This document shows, piece by piece, positions 25,273-32,462 of a DNA stretch of 37,872 nt. The notes under the pieces are model-generated. The model saw only the letters and a list, made by a program, of their open reading frames with translations. It was not told the origin of the DNA and searched no databases. The translations under genes were made by a program, and so were the position numbers. The first letter of the stretch is position 1. The number at the start of each line of letters is the position of its first letter. The DNA comes from an uncultured Alphaproteobacteria bacterium (GTDB lineage Bacteria; Pseudomonadota; Alphaproteobacteria; UBA11222), in assembly GCA_937888955.1 (NCBI GenBank), contig CALAQW010000028.1, forward strand, positions 1 to 37,872, read 5' to 3'.

Positions 25273-26355
25273 CTAATTACCTGCGCCGCGGATATCACCT
25301 GAACCGAGCGGTCGCGTCTCGCCAATCGCCATCACCCAGAGATCCTCCTGCCGATACCCCTGCTGCGCGCCGGCCGCCAAAAATCTCTGCGGCGGTTCGA
25401 ATGCAGGTTCTTCGGTCAAGCCTACCGTTCCCCAATGCATGCCGATTATCGCGCGCGCGCCGATATCCTTGCCGATCTGCACCGCCTCCTCAGGCGTTGC
25501 ATGGGAGGCACGCATGATCTTGCGCGGCGCATAGGCGCCGATCCCGATCATGGCAGCATCAAACGGGCCATACCGCTCGCCAATCGCGCGGAAGACTTCC
25601 CCATAGGCGCTGTCACCACCGAAAAACAGCTGCCGATCTGCCCCGCATATCGAAAAACCCGCCCATAATGTCCGGTTTGTGTCACGTGCATTGCGGCGCG
25701 ACCAATGCACGACCGGCAAGGCGGTGATCGTGACTTCATCGATAGTCGTTTTCTCGTCCCAGTCCAGCTCGATCACCCGCTGAAAGCCACGCTTGAGGAA
25801 GAATGCGCCAAGCCGCAGCGGCGCGATAACCTGGATATGCTCCTTATTCGGCAATCGCGCCAATGTCTCTTCATCCAGATGGTCATAATGATTATGACTG
25901 ATCAGCAGAATGTCGATCGGCGGCAGGTCTTCGATTGCAATCCCGCTATCGACATAGCGTTTCGGCCCGAACCGCCCCGGCCCTGCATAATCGCTCAGAT
26001 AAGGATCGGTGATGATCGTCTTGCCGGCAAGCCGGATCAGAAAGCTGGCGTGACCAAGCCAGGTGATGCTGTCAGCGCCTTCCATATCGCGCAGCATCGC
26101 GACAGCCCGCTTCTGCGGCACCACATGTCCGTCGGGTATCGCGACCGGCTGGCGCCCCTGTCGTGTCATACGCGTGAAAAAGCGCAGCATGGTGGGAACA
26201 TCCACCTCACGCCGCGGACTGCCCGGCGGGTTTCGAAACAATCCGTTGGGCAGATGATGGAAAGGTCTGCCTTCGGCGGCTGGCTGATGGTCGGGTACGC
26301 GGCGAGGATTCCCCCTCAACATCCGCCGGTTTCGCGCTCTGATCTGAGCTATCAT
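25273..26355 (-). CDS. NAPE-PLD-like metallo-beta-lactamase-fold hydrolase
   Basis: This 360-residue MBL-fold protein contains TWLGHASFLIRLAGKTIITDPYLSD, the zinc motif SHNHYDHLD (H154, H156, D158, H159), the metal-bridging Asp in FFGGDSAYG, and a late His in GMHWGTVGLTEEPAFEPP. These match the NAPE-PLD/UlaG branch, which hydrolyses phosphodiester lipids or sugar lactones. No signal peptide is seen. The N-terminal 50 residues are basic and may be over-extended; ATG 26322 is an alternative start. It is convergent with the ABC permease. The true substrate is not known; membrane-phospholipid turnover is a guess from the family. Confidence 0.87.
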   Translation of the reverse strand: MIAQIRARNRRMLRGNPRRVPDHQPAAEGRPFHHLPNGLFRNPPGSPRREVDVPTMLRFFTRMTRQGRQPVAIPDGHVVPQKRAVAMLRDMEGADSITWLGHASFLIRLAGKTIITDPYLSDYAGPGRFGPKRYVDSGIAIEDLPPIDILLISHNHYDHLDEETLARLPNKEHIQVIAPLRLGAFFLKRGFQRVIELDWDEKTTIDEVTITALPVVHWSRRNARDTNRTLWAGFSICGADRQLFFGGDSAYGEVFRAIGERYGPFDAAMIGIGAYAPRKIMRASHATPEEAVQIGKDIGARAIIGMHWGTVGLTEEPAFEPPQRFLAAGAQQGYRQEDLWVMAIGETRPLGSGDIRGAGN

Positions 26356-26572
26356 GTCGGTACAAACGTCTCCTGCATCGCCGCCTCCAAATTCAGCCAG
26401 CGCCGGTTGAAACCACTATAACCGGCCCAGACTTATTTGGGAGCCGCGTCGGATATTTGAAGGGGAAACCTCCAAGTTCCAAGCCTAACGCCAAAACATT
26501 ACGGCTCTGTAACCGCAACCTGCCAGGTTGAGCCAGTAGCAAGAACATTGCCCTTAACCAGAAGACGATGAG

Positions 26573-27133
26573 TTACCGGTTCGACGCCTGTTCCAGCCGA
26601 TCGACGATACGTCGCTTCCGCGCGTCACGCGCATGCCATAAGGCCGTATGCCCCGCATAATCAGTGGCATTGACATCGGCACCTGCCTCCAGCAGCAACC
26701 GCACGGATTCCAGTGAACCGGACCGTGCTGCCTTCATCAGCGGCGTCTCCCCCTGCCGGTCGGCAAGATTTGCATCGGCCTCATAGGATAGCAGGACAGC
26801 AATCATCGCCGGTGCACCGATTTCAGCGGCTGCGACAAGCGCGGTCTTGCCTGTCCGCCGGTCATACAGGTCAGGCTTTGCGCCTTTTTCAAGCAGGAAT
26901 TTAAGAACAGACAGGTTGCCATGCTGCGCGGCCATGACAATTGCGGGATCCCCGCCCCGGCTGCGGCTGTTGACGCTTTGCCCTTGCAGCAACGCAGCAC
27001 GCGCATCGGCGATAGTACCTGACTTTGCCGCCTCAATAATCTCGGTATCAGGGAAGCCTTGCGCAAGAACGGGAGCCGCTAAAAAGGGCGCCCAAATCAG
27101 GAAAGACCAAAGCAAGAAAATGCGTCGTGTCAT
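26573..27133 (-). CDS. Exported ankyrin-repeat protein
   Basis: This 186-residue protein has a signal peptide (MTRRIFLLWSFLIWAPFLAA, then PVLAQG) and about four to five ankyrin repeats: SRGGDPAIVMAAQHGNLSVLKFLLEKGA, GKTALVAAAEIGAPAMIAVLLSYEA, GETPLMKAARSGSLESVRLLLEAGA and GHTALWHARD. It should act in the periplasm as a binding protein. I reject the longer frame beginning at 27208, since its extra 25 codons simply read through a 21-bp tandem duplication. Partner unknown. It is divergent from the SCO1/SenC gene and may be co-controlled with it. Confidence 0.85.
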   Translation of the reverse strand: MTRRIFLLWSFLIWAPFLAAPVLAQGFPDTEIIEAAKSGTIADARAALLQGQSVNSRSRGGDPAIVMAAQHGNLSVLKFLLEKGAKPDLYDRRTGKTALVAAAEIGAPAMIAVLLSYEADANLADRQGETPLMKAARSGSLESVRLLLEAGADVNATDYAGHTALWHARDARKRRIVDRLEQASNR

Positions 27134-27134
27134 T

Positions 27135-27176
27135 ACTATCCATCCAACTTTCCGGACTACCCATCCAACTTTCCGG
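27135..27176. repeat. 21-bp tandem duplication in the ankyrin-gene leader
   Basis: Two adjacent 21-bp units (27135-27155 and 27156-27176) differ at one base. On the minus strand each reads CCGGAAAGTTGGATGG followed by (G/A)TAGT. The inner copy ends one base before the ATG. Each copy carries a GGA-type ribosome-binding element, so the duplication doubles the leader just before the start. Confidence 0.85.
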
Positions 27177-27228
27177 CACGACCTGGCAGTGCACACCCCT
27201 GATGCCAACCGACGGTACCGGGTCGTTC

Positions 27229-27262
27229 TGTCACAGATGTCAGCCTGTCATAGATCATGACA
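27229..27262. promoter_or_regulatory. TGTCA cluster in the ankyrin / SCO1 divergent region
   Basis: TGTCA occurs at 27229, 27238 and 27246, and its reverse complement TGACA at 27258. The last pair forms TGTCAT-N5-ATGACA (27246-27262). The set lies midway between two divergent genes and looks like a multi-site regulator-binding array. The binding protein is unknown. Confidence 0.4.
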
Positions 27263-27398
27263 CAGACTGAAATCCAGCTTATATGCAGACTAAGACGACA
27301 TGCCTGCCCAGCGCGCGACATGATAACATAAACCATATCGGCATTTCACGCCGCCTTGGCGGATGATTACGCCGATTACGGCCCCGGAAGTAAGCACC

Positions 27399-28022
27399 AT
27401 GAAACGTACAATCCTGCTGGCATTCATCGCATTGTTCGCAGCCATAGGCGGGTTCCTGATCTGGCAGATATGGAATGGTGGACAAACCGCACGCGCGCCG
27501 CAGACATCGAGCGGCACGGCACTCATTGGCGGGCCGTTCAGTTTGACAGACCATCGCGGCCAGCCGGTAACAGAGGCGCAGCTACAGGGAAAGTACACCC
27601 TGATTTATTTCGGTTATTCCTTCTGTCCCGATATCTGCCCGACTGAATTGCAGGTTATCGGCGCGGCACTTGACCAGTTGCAACTGCAAGCGCCTGACAA
27701 ATCCAGTAAATTGCAGGCGTTCTTTATCACTGTTGATCCCGAGCGCGACACCCAGGCTGTCCTTGCCGACTATGTTCCGCATTTCCATCCCAAACTTGTC
27801 GGGCTGACCGGAAGCACGGAAGAAATCGCTGCCGCAGCCAGGGCCTATCGCATCTATTACGCGAAGGTCGATCCGGAAGCCGGCGCGCCAGCCGATTACT
27901 ATTTCATGGATCATGCCAACCTGATTTATCTGATGGGACCAGATGGTGGGTTCCTGACGCATTTCAGCTATGGCGTTGACGCCAACGCATTGACGCATCG
28001 CCTTATCGCTGAAATCAACTAG
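27399..28022 (+). CDS. SCO1/SenC/PrrC-family copper chaperone
   Basis: This 207-residue membrane-anchored thioredoxin-fold protein delivers copper to the CuA site of cytochrome c oxidase. An N-terminal helix (residues 4-24) anchors it with the domain in the periplasm. The copper ligands are the CPDIC pair (C76, C80) and a distal His (H172 in FMDHANL). GGAAG lies upstream of ATG 27399; the longer frame from 27363 adds twelve residues with no signal. No oxidase genes are adjacent. Its nearness to actS-actR and the FNR-type gene echoes the regB-senC-regA linkage of Rhodobacter. Confidence 0.93.
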   Translation: MKRTILLAFIALFAAIGGFLIWQIWNGGQTARAPQTSSGTALIGGPFSLTDHRGQPVTEAQLQGKYTLIYFGYSFCPDICPTELQVIGAALDQLQLQAPDKSSKLQAFFITVDPERDTQAVLADYVPHFHPKLVGLTGSTEEIAAAARAYRIYYAKVDPEAGAPADYYFMDHANLIYLMGPDGGFLTHFSYGVDANALTHRLIAEIN

Positions 28023-28057
28023 CTGCAGCCAACCCGCGCAAGGGAAGTTGCCGCGGC

Positions 28058-28807
28058 CTAAAGCTGGTCGCTGCGACTTTCCAGCGCTTCCGCGCTGACA
28101 ATTTCAACTGAGGAACGATTGGGCAGACGGATAATATCGCCCCGCTTCAATTCGCTCAGCACGCGGCTGACCGTCTCGGTCGTCAGTCCCAGATAATCAG
28201 CGATGTCACCGCGAGTCATGGGGAGCGGAACCAGCAACCCGCCATTGTCGCCACGCGCGCAGTCACCATGCCGCCGCGCCAGCGATAACAGAAAAGTGCT
28301 GACCCGCTCGGCCGCTGTCTTGCGGCCAAGTAACAAGGCATGCTCTTGCGCCTGCATAAGCTCGTCAGAGGCAATCGACAGCATCCGCTGCAACAGGCCG
28401 GGAAATTGCTGCATGAGCTTATCAAGCCCGGTTCGGGGAAAACCGCATAATACCGCGTCATCAATCGCCTCGGCGGAACAGCTATATAATTCGCCGCTGG
28501 CGATACCGACAAAATCGCCAGGTACAAGAAAGCCCGTGATCTGCCGCCGCCCGTCACTCAGCAATTTGTAGAGTTTGACATGCCCCGATATCAGATTATA
28601 GCCGGAAATGGCAGCACTACCCTCATGAATGATTGTCTCACCGGTGCCGTACCGCCTGGTCACACTGATTTCATTGAGACGGCCAATTTCATTGTCACTC
28701 AACGCCGCACACAGAGCCTGCTGGCGCACAGGGCAAGCAGCACAAGGGGCGTTGCTCGCATTTTTCCCCTCGCTAAAAGCCGGTCTGTTTGTCGTTGCAC
28801 GCTGCAT
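28058..28807 (-). CDS. CRP/FNR-family regulator with FNR-type cysteine cluster
   Basis: This 249-residue transcription factor has an N-terminal cysteine motif C22-x2-C25-x7-C33 (CAACPVRQQALC). A further Cys in LYSCSAEA (C110) matches the position of the fourth ligand in E. coli FNR. A cyclic-nucleotide-like beta-barrel is followed by the helix-turn-helix MTRGDIADYLGLTTETVSRVLSELKRG with the E..SR recognition residues of FNR. An oxygen-labile [4Fe-4S] sensor (FnrL/AadR type) is likely. It is convergent with the SCO1/SenC gene, and its promoter region holds an unusual inverted repeat (28832-28908). Confidence 0.92.
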   Translation of the reverse strand: MQRATTNRPAFSEGKNASNAPCAACPVRQQALCAALSDNEIGRLNEISVTRRYGTGETIIHEGSAAISGYNLISGHVKLYKLLSDGRRQITGFLVPGDFVGIASGELYSCSAEAIDDAVLCGFPRTGLDKLMQQFPGLLQRMLSIASDELMQAQEHALLLGRKTAAERVSTFLLSLARRHGDCARGDNGGLLVPLPMTRGDIADYLGLTTETVSRVLSELKRGDIIRLPNRSSVEIVSAEALESRSDQL

Positions 28808-28831
28808 GCCGACTGGCCCTTTTCTCTCAAC

Positions 28832-28908
28832 TATGGTGCAGTTCCCGTATGGAAATTCAGGCTAGCATATCCTGCGCTGTCCCCGAGCGGTTTTTTGACT
28901 GCACCATA
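28832..28908. promoter_or_regulatory. Paired 11-bp inverted sites flanking the FNR-family promoter
   Basis: TATGGTGCAGT (28832-28842) and ACTGCACCATA (28898-28908) are perfect inverted copies 55 bases apart. Between them, on the minus strand, is a TATGCT -10-like hexamer (28869-28864). One copy lies near position -35 to -45 and the other in the early leader, so they flank the likely start of the 28058-28807 gene. Protein looping or a long leader hairpin are both possible. From 28909 to 29097 I see only a CCGGCT/AGCCGG hairpin (about 29036-29060) and no gene. Confidence 0.55.
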
Positions 28909-29097
28909 AACAGACAATAATCTCAATATAGAGTATCAGTTGCAAAGTCTTTACGGTCTTGCTGCGGCTTCCGGTCGCATATAGGCAGGGTTAACGGGCG
29001 TGCTAGCAGCATACTCGTCGAACGGATGAGACGATCCGGCTGTAAAAAGACAGCAGCCGGCGCATCAACAGGCAGGCCCTTTCAAGGGTAAGACGTC

Positions 29098-29832
29098 ATG
29101 CATAAGATTTCTTTGCGAAATGATGCCTATGCTGTCGACATCCTGCCTGCGCTGGGCGGGGCCATCAGCAGTTTCCGCGCCTGCGCCGCCAACGGTGAGG
29201 AATTTGACCTGCTGGCGCCGGCAGACAATGTCGCGGATGACACGAACACGCGGTTTGCCGCACAGCCGCGCCTGCCTTTCATCACGCAAACCGCGGCATT
29301 GCAGGCCAATGGAGGCAATATCGCAAACAGCCCCTGGACCGTGCAGGACGCTTCAGATGTTCGGGCAACACTGACCTGCTACTTTCCGCCACTGACAACC
29401 GAGCAACCCTGGGAATTCCAGCTGTTGCAACGCATCGTCATTCAACCCGAAGGTCTGCAAATCTATCTGGCGCTGACCAATATCGGCAAGCAGCCGATAC
29501 CGGCCCGGCTTGGCATGGCCCTCCGGCTTCAACCAGCGGCTGATATCCGTTTTGGTGGCATTGCGAATTTGCCGGACGCCTTACCCTGCTGGGTCGGGCT
29601 TGCGGCACCGAACTGTCACGGGGAAATTAGCTGCCCGTCATGCCCTTTTGATCTGGCAATCGAGACAGACGCCAGTCTTTCCGCATTGTGGCTTGAGACC
29701 GCAGATTGCGCCCCCACCCCTAAAAGCGCCCCGCAAGCAGTGGCTGGCGCTGGCCCGGCGATGCTTGCGCAAGCCGATAGCTGTGCCGGGCAATTACAAT
29801 TATCGGCGCGTTTGAAGACCGCCGGACGTTGA
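29098..29832 (+). CDS. Aldose 1-epimerase (mutarotase)-like protein
   Basis: This 244-residue protein has the galactose-mutarotase fold, recognised from the N-terminal AYAVDILPALGGAISSFRA, FITQTAALQANGGNIANSPWTV and the later strand pattern LQIYLALTNIGKQPIPARLGMALRL. It is short for the family (usually 290-340), and the usual HxYFN and catalytic Glu blocks are not obvious, so it may not be a true epimerase. GGGTAAG precedes the ATG. It lies ahead of the phosphofructokinase gene on the same strand with 147 bases between, which suggests a sugar-metabolism link. Confidence 0.7.
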   Translation: MHKISLRNDAYAVDILPALGGAISSFRACAANGEEFDLLAPADNVADDTNTRFAAQPRLPFITQTAALQANGGNIANSPWTVQDASDVRATLTCYFPPLTTEQPWEFQLLQRIVIQPEGLQIYLALTNIGKQPIPARLGMALRLQPAADIRFGGIANLPDALPCWVGLAAPNCHGEISCPSCPFDLAIETDASLSALWLETADCAPTPKSAPQAVAGAGPAMLAQADSCAGQLQLSARLKTAGR

Positions 29833-29979
29833 CGATATGCCCATTGGCTGTCCGCGCCGCGCGATTTTCTGTTGCAGCACGGTATAGTTGCCCCAAAATT
29901 ACAATTAAAGGCGGCCATGCGGGCAAAGACAGGGGTGCGGGGTGAAAACGCGCAAATCGCGCGAAATGGAGGTACAGCA

Positions 29980-31137
29980 ATGAGAATTGGCGTATTGACC
30001 GGCGGCGGAGATGTTCCCGGTCTTAATCCTTGTATCAAGGCAATTTCCCGCGCGGCAGCGGAACTGGGCTGGGACGTTGTCGGTTTTCGCCGCGGCTGGG
30101 CAGGTCCGCTTAACATAAACCCTGACGATGCTGACAGCGAGCAGCGCTGGCTCATGCCACTTGACGTCGCGCACACACGCACCATCGATCGAACCGGCGG
30201 CACGGTGCTGCATACCTCGCGGACCAATCCCGGCAAGGTCAAATCACAGGACTTGCCGGACTTTTTGCGGCATAGCAGCTTTCCGGAAAATGCTGACGGC
30301 ACGATCGACTGCACCGCGCATGTGGAGCGGGTGCTTGATCATCTCGGGATCGATGCGCTGTTTCCGATCGGCGGTGACGACACATTGTCCTATGCAGCGC
30401 ATCTGCATCGCCAGGGGCTGAAAATCATGTCGATCCCGAAAACCATGGATAATGACGTATTCGGGACCGATTACTGCATCGGGTTTTCCACCGCAGTCAG
30501 CAGGTCCGTTGAATTTATCACCGCATTACGCACGCCCTCGGGCAGTCACGAACGCATCGCAGTCATCGAACTTTTTGGCCGCAATTCAGGCGAGACGGCG
30601 CTGATGTCAGGGTTTCTGGCGGATGCCGACAGGGTTGCGATCCCCGAATGTCCGGTGAATATCGACAATCTGGCACGACAGATCAGTGCGGACCGCGACC
30701 GCAACCCGTCACGCTATGCGATACTGGTTGTATCCGAAGGCGCCATGCTGGAAGGCGGCGATGTCATTGAATCGGGTCCTGAAGATGCTTATGGGCACCG
30801 TAAGCTCGGCGGTATCGGCACCCTGTTCAGCGCCGAGCTGAAAAAACGTACCGGCATCAATATCATCAACCAGTCCCTGGCCTATCTGATGCGCGCGGGC
30901 GCACCCGATTCGCTCGACCGCATGGTTGCGAACGCCTATGGCACGATGGCGGTTCAGCTTCTTGCGGATGGCGTTTCGGGAAAGATGATGGCGCTGCATG
31001 ACGGCAATTACAGCTTTGTGGACAGCGATAGCTGCATCAAGGGCGAAAAACGGGTCGATGTGCCGCAACTTTATGACCGCGACCAGTATCGCCCGCGGAT
31101 CGCACAAATACATGACAAACCGATGTTCCTGTATTGA
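29980..31137 (+). CDS. 6-phosphofructokinase, probably pyrophosphate-dependent
   Basis: This 385-residue enzyme phosphorylates fructose 6-phosphate at C1. The PFK fold is clear from MRIGVLTGGGDVPGLNPCIK, then GGDDTLSYAAHL (131-142), PKTMDND (153-159), FGRNSGETALMSGF and GGDVIESGP. The Asp in GGDD and the Lys in PKT replace the two glycines that ATP enzymes carry (GGDG and PGT). That pair is the accepted mark of pyrophosphate-dependent PFK, so the reaction would be reversible. I start at ATG 29980, eight bases after GGAGG; the frame reaches further back without support. A 9-bp GC-rich hairpin follows the gene. Confidence 0.9.
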   Translation: MRIGVLTGGGDVPGLNPCIKAISRAAAELGWDVVGFRRGWAGPLNINPDDADSEQRWLMPLDVAHTRTIDRTGGTVLHTSRTNPGKVKSQDLPDFLRHSSFPENADGTIDCTAHVERVLDHLGIDALFPIGGDDTLSYAAHLHRQGLKIMSIPKTMDNDVFGTDYCIGFSTAVSRSVEFITALRTPSGSHERIAVIELFGRNSGETALMSGFLADADRVAIPECPVNIDNLARQISADRDRNPSRYAILVVSEGAMLEGGDVIESGPEDAYGHRKLGGIGTLFSAELKKRTGINIINQSLAYLMRAGAPDSLDRMVANAYGTMAVQLLADGVSGKMMALHDGNYSFVDSDSCIKGEKRVDVPQLYDRDQYRPRIAQIHDKPMFLY

Positions 31138-31159
31138 AGACTGCCAGCGGGAACAGATC

Positions 31160-31186
31160 GCGGCGGCCGGCGCGCATGGCCGCCGC
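31160..31186 (+). other. GC-rich 9-bp hairpin after phosphofructokinase gene
   Basis: GCGGCGGCC (31160-31168) pairs perfectly with GGCCGCCGC (31178-31186) around a 9-base loop, 22 bases after the stop. No T-tract follows, so it may mark a Rho-dependent or processed 3' end. Confidence 0.55.
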
Positions 31187-31299
31187 AGATGACAATCCAC
31201 GCAATTAGGCTACACTAACAACGGCCAAATCGGCGGCAACAGAACAGGCTGCCCGCCGGGACAACAAATCACCGCTACAGTTTCCACGTGGAGAGTTTT

Positions 31300-32055
31300 A
31301 TGGAAGCGCTGACCGACCCGTTAATCTGGTCCAGCCTGCTGACGCTGACGCTGCTCGAGATTGTTCTGGGCATCGATAATCTTATCTTCATCTCGGTGCT
31401 GACATCGCGCCTGCCCGAAGAACAGCGGCCAAAAGCCCAAAAACTGGGGCTCGCGCTGGCGCTGCTTTTCCGCATTGGCTTGCTCGCGAGCATTGTCTGG
31501 ATTGTCGGGCTGACCGCGCCGCTGTTTTCGATTGGTGATTACGTGGTTTCCTGGCGCGACCTTATTCTGGTGGGTGGCGGGTTATTCCTGCTTGCAAAGG
31601 GCACCTTTGAAATTCATGACACGGTGGAAGGGGAAGGCCACACTGCAAACCCGGTGGGCAAGGCCGCGGCAAGCTTTCTGTCGATCGCTATTCAGATTGT
31701 CGCGCTTGATATCGTCTTTTCGCTTGATTCAGTGATTACAGCGGTCGGCATGACCGATAATCTGCCGGTCATGATTACGGCTGTATCGATCGCGATCGTT
31801 ATCATGATGATCGCGGCGACACCGGTTGGCAATTTCATCCAGCAGCACCCGACAACCAAGATGCTCGCCTTGAGCTTTCTGCTGCTGGTCGGCATGGCAC
31901 TGATCGCAGACGGGCTGCATTTCCATATTCCGCGCGGCTATATCTATTTCGCCATCGCCTTCTCGATTTTTGTGGAGGTACTTAATCTGATGGCCACATC
32001 GCGACGCAAAAGAAAACGCGCCGCCCAGCATCAGGCGGAGACGACATCGGCATGA
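31300..32055 (+). CDS. TerC-family membrane protein
   Basis: This 251-residue protein has about seven helices and the TerC/Alx acidic-residue motifs within membrane segments: LEIVLGIDNLIFISVL near residue 22 and ALDIVFSLDSVITAVGM near 145. The family is linked to tellurite resistance and to manganese export or co-metalation of secreted proteins. I start at ATG 31300, preceded by GGAGAG at short spacing; a GTG at 31288 would add four residues. A charged RRKRKR tail ends it. It overlaps the next gene by four bases, as the first gene of a three-gene operon. Confidence 0.9.
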   Translation: MEALTDPLIWSSLLTLTLLEIVLGIDNLIFISVLTSRLPEEQRPKAQKLGLALALLFRIGLLASIVWIVGLTAPLFSIGDYVVSWRDLILVGGGLFLLAKGTFEIHDTVEGEGHTANPVGKAAASFLSIAIQIVALDIVFSLDSVITAVGMTDNLPVMITAVSIAIVIMMIAATPVGNFIQQHPTTKMLALSFLLLVGMALIADGLHFHIPRGYIYFAIAFSIFVEVLNLMATSRRKRKRAAQHQAETTSA

Positions 32056-32462
32056 ACGATCCCGGCAGAACCGTGCGTCCCGTAACAGATATCACCGACT
32101 ATCATGCGCATGTTTACTATGACGAGGGCACCAGCAAAGCGGCAGCGCAACAATTGCGCGCGGCCATTGTCGCAGCAGGTTTCGAAGTCGCGCTGGGCCG
32201 CTGGCATGACGATCCTGTCGGACCGCATCCGGTGGGCAGCTTTCAGATTGCATTCGCCGCATCGGATTTCGCCTCGCTTGTTCCCTGGCTGGCCCTCAAT
32301 CATGGACAGAACGCGGTTCTCATTCACCCCAACACAGATGATCCGGTTGCGGACCATTCGGATCATGCGCTGTGGCTGGGCAGGCAACTGGAGCTTGATA
32401 TTCCGCTTCTCAAGCGGTTGCTGGCAAAATTCCGCGCATCGGAGAAGGACGACACGGCATGA
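32052..32462 (+). CDS. DOPA 4,5-dioxygenase family protein
   Basis: This 136-residue protein carries the small metal-dependent ring-cleavage signature: DYHAHVYYDEGTS, GRWHDDPVGPHPVGSFQIAF, and HPNTDDPVADHSDHALWLG. The histidines (H18 and H20, plus those in the PHP and HSDH blocks) are the metal-site candidates. Fungal and plant relatives open the ring of DOPA in betalain synthesis; the bacterial substrate is unknown. ATGA overlaps join it to both the TerC-like and GlcD-like genes, so all three should be co-translated. No catechol-producing gene is near. Confidence 0.87.
   Translation: MNDPGRTVRPVTDITDYHAHVYYDEGTSKAAAQQLRAAIVAAGFEVALGRWHDDPVGPHPVGSFQIAFAASDFASLVPWLALNHGQNAVLIHPNTDDPVADHSDHALWLGRQLELDIPLLKRLLAKFRASEKDDTA

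Noticed and set aside
29787-29907. Repeated AATTACAATTA 11-mer at the end of the mutarotase-like gene and again about 105 bases downstream
   Set aside because: One copy is coding and the other intergenic; with a short AT-rich word and no further symmetry I could not separate it from chance.
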